Below are positions 61,604-64,000 of a stretch of 64,000 nt of DNA, in pieces. A program made the position numbers and the translations under genes. The first letter of the stretch is position 1; each line of letters starts with the position of its first letter. Location of the stretch: contig NC_049996.1 of the NCBI RefSeq assembly GCF_000003815.2, positions 9,911,844 through 9,975,843 of the forward strand, in the 5' to 3' direction. The notes beneath the pieces were generated by a model. The model saw only the letters and a program-made list of their open reading frames with translations, made no database searches and was not told where the DNA came from. Origin of the DNA: Branchiostoma floridae. Its lineage: Eukaryota; Chordata; Leptocardii; Amphioxiformes; Branchiostomatidae.

Positions 61604-63389
61604 ATCCAATATGAAGTTTTTCAATATACTCGTCTTGTAAATATAACGTAAGATGGGTCAGGGCATATTAAGATTCTATAATAGTGTGATCAATACTGTT
61701 AGTGCATTATTGAGTCCAATGATAGTATTTCAACAAGCAGATGTCAAGAGGGATAAACCCATTGTCTGCTGTCTTCTCTCTATTCTATGGCTAACCGCAT
61801 TTTTGTCTGTAGGATTATTTTGAGGAAAGTACCAATTCTGGTTTGCAATGATATTATCTCAAGACAAAGTGGAGCCACATCCAAGATCTCTAGCAGTTAA
61901 TCTGCATATGCTCCTTATTATTTTGAAAGCAGTATCCAATAATGCAAGCAAATGTCCTTTCCATGGCATCTTCCCTTTGTTGTACCTTAAACTCTTCCTG
62001 TCAGCATTTCAGTTTCTGATAGACAGAACTCCTATCAATACTTTGTCATTTCTATGACACTGGTCAAGTCCAAGACCTTTTATTCTTAGATTTCCCTTCC
62101 TAATCAGAACACTGAACTTAGTGTCAAAATCCTAGACAAAGGAACTTGAAAATCTAGTTGTAATGTTGAAATCTTGATTGAGGACTTTTAGCCCTCTAGC
62201 TGTTGGATACTTAATAGTATATAAACATTGCTTCATTTTTTTTATGTCAGTGCAACAAAACTGCAGTTTTGGGGATACCATTTTCTGCTATATGGCCTGA
62301 CTGTTCCCCAAAGTACTCTTGCTTAAAAAGTTTTCATGATGCAACATTTTTTTTTGCAAACTTTCACTCTGGTGAGGTGTACCTTAATTCTATTCATTCT
62401 AACTTGTTTTTGTACTATACTATTCCGCTTAGCTGGTCCAATGACCCGAGATGTTGCTTTGGCTGAGACAGCCTGGGTGTTTTTCTGTGTATATTCTCAT
62501 TATGTAGGTCAGCCACAATCTTAACCAATGTGACTGTATTATCAAATGTACTAAGATTACTTCAATTTTTCCTAAACTTGGTATGTTTTATAAAGACAAA
62601 ATGCCCATGTCTTGCCTGACTACTTAAGGTGAAAAAATTTCCAGATCATTCCTTTGTGTAACAAAGTGGGCTCCCTGGCTACATTACGGTTGTGTAGAAA
62701 AATTGGCAGATGATGACATCTTTCATTGAAGTATTCTACTTGAGCTACATTAAAAGGCTACAGTTTGTGTTTGCAAGTCTTACTTACTCTGTGCATTCAG
62801 TATGCTATATAACTTAACATCTACTCTACTCAATGACTCTAATATATTAACTTAAAGTTGCCATCAAGTTTCTTTGAAATGTCCTGAAAAGTCCTCCCTA
62901 AAAGTTCTCTAAACTGCTATACCCCCCCCCCCTTTATGATTGCAATTCTAAGAAAATGTGTCCAAACCTACTACTTTTAATTTTGTTGATTCTGACATCA
63001 TCAAGCCAAACCCATGAGAAAAGTCATTGAGAATTCCTTCACTTTGGAAAGTGAACCCTTTCTTCATATGCCCAGGTTTCTACTTCCCATTGAACATTGT
63101 CTGAAAATTGGCATGGGTTTAAACTTAAGCTTTTTAATACTATTTCCTGTCTAACAAATTTGTAATGCTCTAATACATATTACTTTGTTTAAGACTTGAA
63201 TTTCCCAAAATGAGAAAATTAAAGCCTTATTCAGGAATAGACATGTTGTCATTAGTTTAATACATTCTATATGAATGTTCCTACCTTAGATTCACAGGTG
63301 CCCATTTCTAGATCTAAAGAGTAAGCTTCCTTTATATTTCTACAGTTCTCAGGTTATTTTTACTCACCTGTACCACCTGTCTTATCAAT

Positions 63390-63670
63390 AACATCTTCTT
63401 CTCTTAGGGTGATTTACGTTTGTGTATACTGTGTATACTGGTTCTGAGACAATGAGTCTCTTTGTTCTTTTCAAGCCTCAAGAACTTATTCAGCACCACT
63501 TCTTCTTGTCAATAACTTCTTTTTTTAGGGTGATCTGAATATTCCTAACTTTGGTACAACGAGTCTCTTTGTTCTTAATGCTGAAGAATCACTTCAGTTA
63601 CATCTTCTTATAAATAACATCTTCTTTTGATCTGCATATTACCAGATTTGAGACAGTGAGGATCTTCTTT
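63390..63670 (+). repeat. Degenerate ~110-bp tandem repeat
   Basis: Three units contain AATAAC(A/T)TCTTCTT, GGGTGAT.T and GAGTCTCTTTGTTCTT (or decayed forms). One unit contains a perfect left half of an RE1 site, TTCAGCACCAC, on the plus strand at 63489. Confidence 0.7.
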
Positions 63671-64000
63671 CTTTAGCTTTGTTATTTCACTGAACAAAAA
63701 ACATAGAGATGTTTGCTATTAAACATGCCTGAGACAATGCAGGTGTGTAAAGACTATTCTCTAAAGTAAGCCTTATAATATTGTGCTTAACTGTTGAGGT
63801 TGATCCAAGGATATGTCTTGTAACCCACTGTTCAGTTTTCAACATTATACTCAGTGTGTCTCTGTTTTTCATGATGACTTTAAAAAAAATTTCATCTTTT
63901 TTTGTCACTCCCTTGAGATTAAATCCAAAGAGTTCAAATGATTGTTATGATATATACTATATACATATTGCATTACTACGCTATAATCTCATGCTGAAAG

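Larger units (their letters stand above)
60340..62340 (+). repeat. Tandem duplication of a ~1-kb unit
   Basis: Unit 1 (about 60340-61305) and unit 2 (about 61307-62340) share TTTGATCATTTTGTTCCTGT, TAACGTAAGATGGGTCAGGG, ATGTCAAGAGGGATAAACCC, GGATTATTTTGAGGAAAGTA and CAGTTTTGGGGATACCATTT. Each carries one RE1-like site. Unit 1 has a MITE that unit 2 lacks; unit 2 has a 121-bp internal duplication. Confidence 0.9.
47430..64000. other. T-rich, non-coding region of local duplications
   Basis: No ORF above 94 codons and no recognisable protein occurs apart from a mariner remnant. The plus strand is strongly T/pyrimidine-rich. Many adjacent segments are diverged duplicates, separately listed. It may be a long intron, a non-coding transcript or an expanded intergenic region. 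Six of the seven RE1-like sites lie here. Confidence 0.6.

Noticed and set aside
1-64000. tRNA genes, rRNA genes and CRISPR arrays
   Set aside because: I looked for GGTTCRA-type B boxes with matching A boxes and for regular spacer arrays and found none convincing.

Overview
The window is animal nuclear DNA: short exons with GT/AG introns, multi-kilobase introns, dense transposon-derived hairpins and microsatellites, and two 100-N assembly gaps. The gene content (secreted two-CUB proteins, a fatty-acid-binding protein, a long single-exon disordered tail) and repeat styles fit an invertebrate deuterostome, most likely a lancelet (Branchiostoma). The species call is inference; no sequence search was possible.

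Left part, minus strand (1-9 kb). A partial fatty-acid-binding-protein gene has exons 1 and 2 at 3346-3271 and 1764-1592, with a decayed Penelope-like reverse transcriptase in its first intron. Next, at 8220-4545, is a gene of about 1080 aa. Its N-terminus looks like an Mrr-type restriction-endonuclease core (D..QxK), joined to a roughly 950-aa Ser/Glu/Pro-rich tail that ends in four 27-residue repeats. A 1.1-kb interspersed repeat follows (9602-10693), then gene-poor DNA with hairpin elements and a degenerate minisatellite.

Middle, plus strand (18.9-47.4 kb). Two paralogous genes lie in the same orientation. Gene A (18968-29554, 333 aa) and gene B (36434-46223, 325 aa) each encode a signal peptide, two CUB domains and a C-terminal hydrophobic tail of GPI-anchor type. 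In both, the signal-peptide exon is followed by an intron of 7-8 kb, and module boundaries are almost all phase-1 introns. A hAT transposon with an 8-bp target duplication sits in intron 1 of gene A. Intron 3 of gene A carries a triplicated splice-acceptor region, and a possible alternative last exon would make a soluble form.

Right part (47.4-64 kb). No coding gene was recognised. The plus strand is T/pyrimidine-rich and built from many local duplications. A 17-bp motif recurs seven times in one orientation from 44.5 to 61.6 kb. Read on the minus strand it is TTCAGCACCAAGGACAG, and five copies match the vertebrate RE1/NRSE (REST-binding) consensus at every defined position. A mariner deletion derivative and two MITE-like insertions also lie here.

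The observations most worth following are the RE1-like array, a fold-back element family with shared tips but unrelated arms, the Mrr-like fusion gene, and the alternative 3' exon and duplicated acceptors of gene A.
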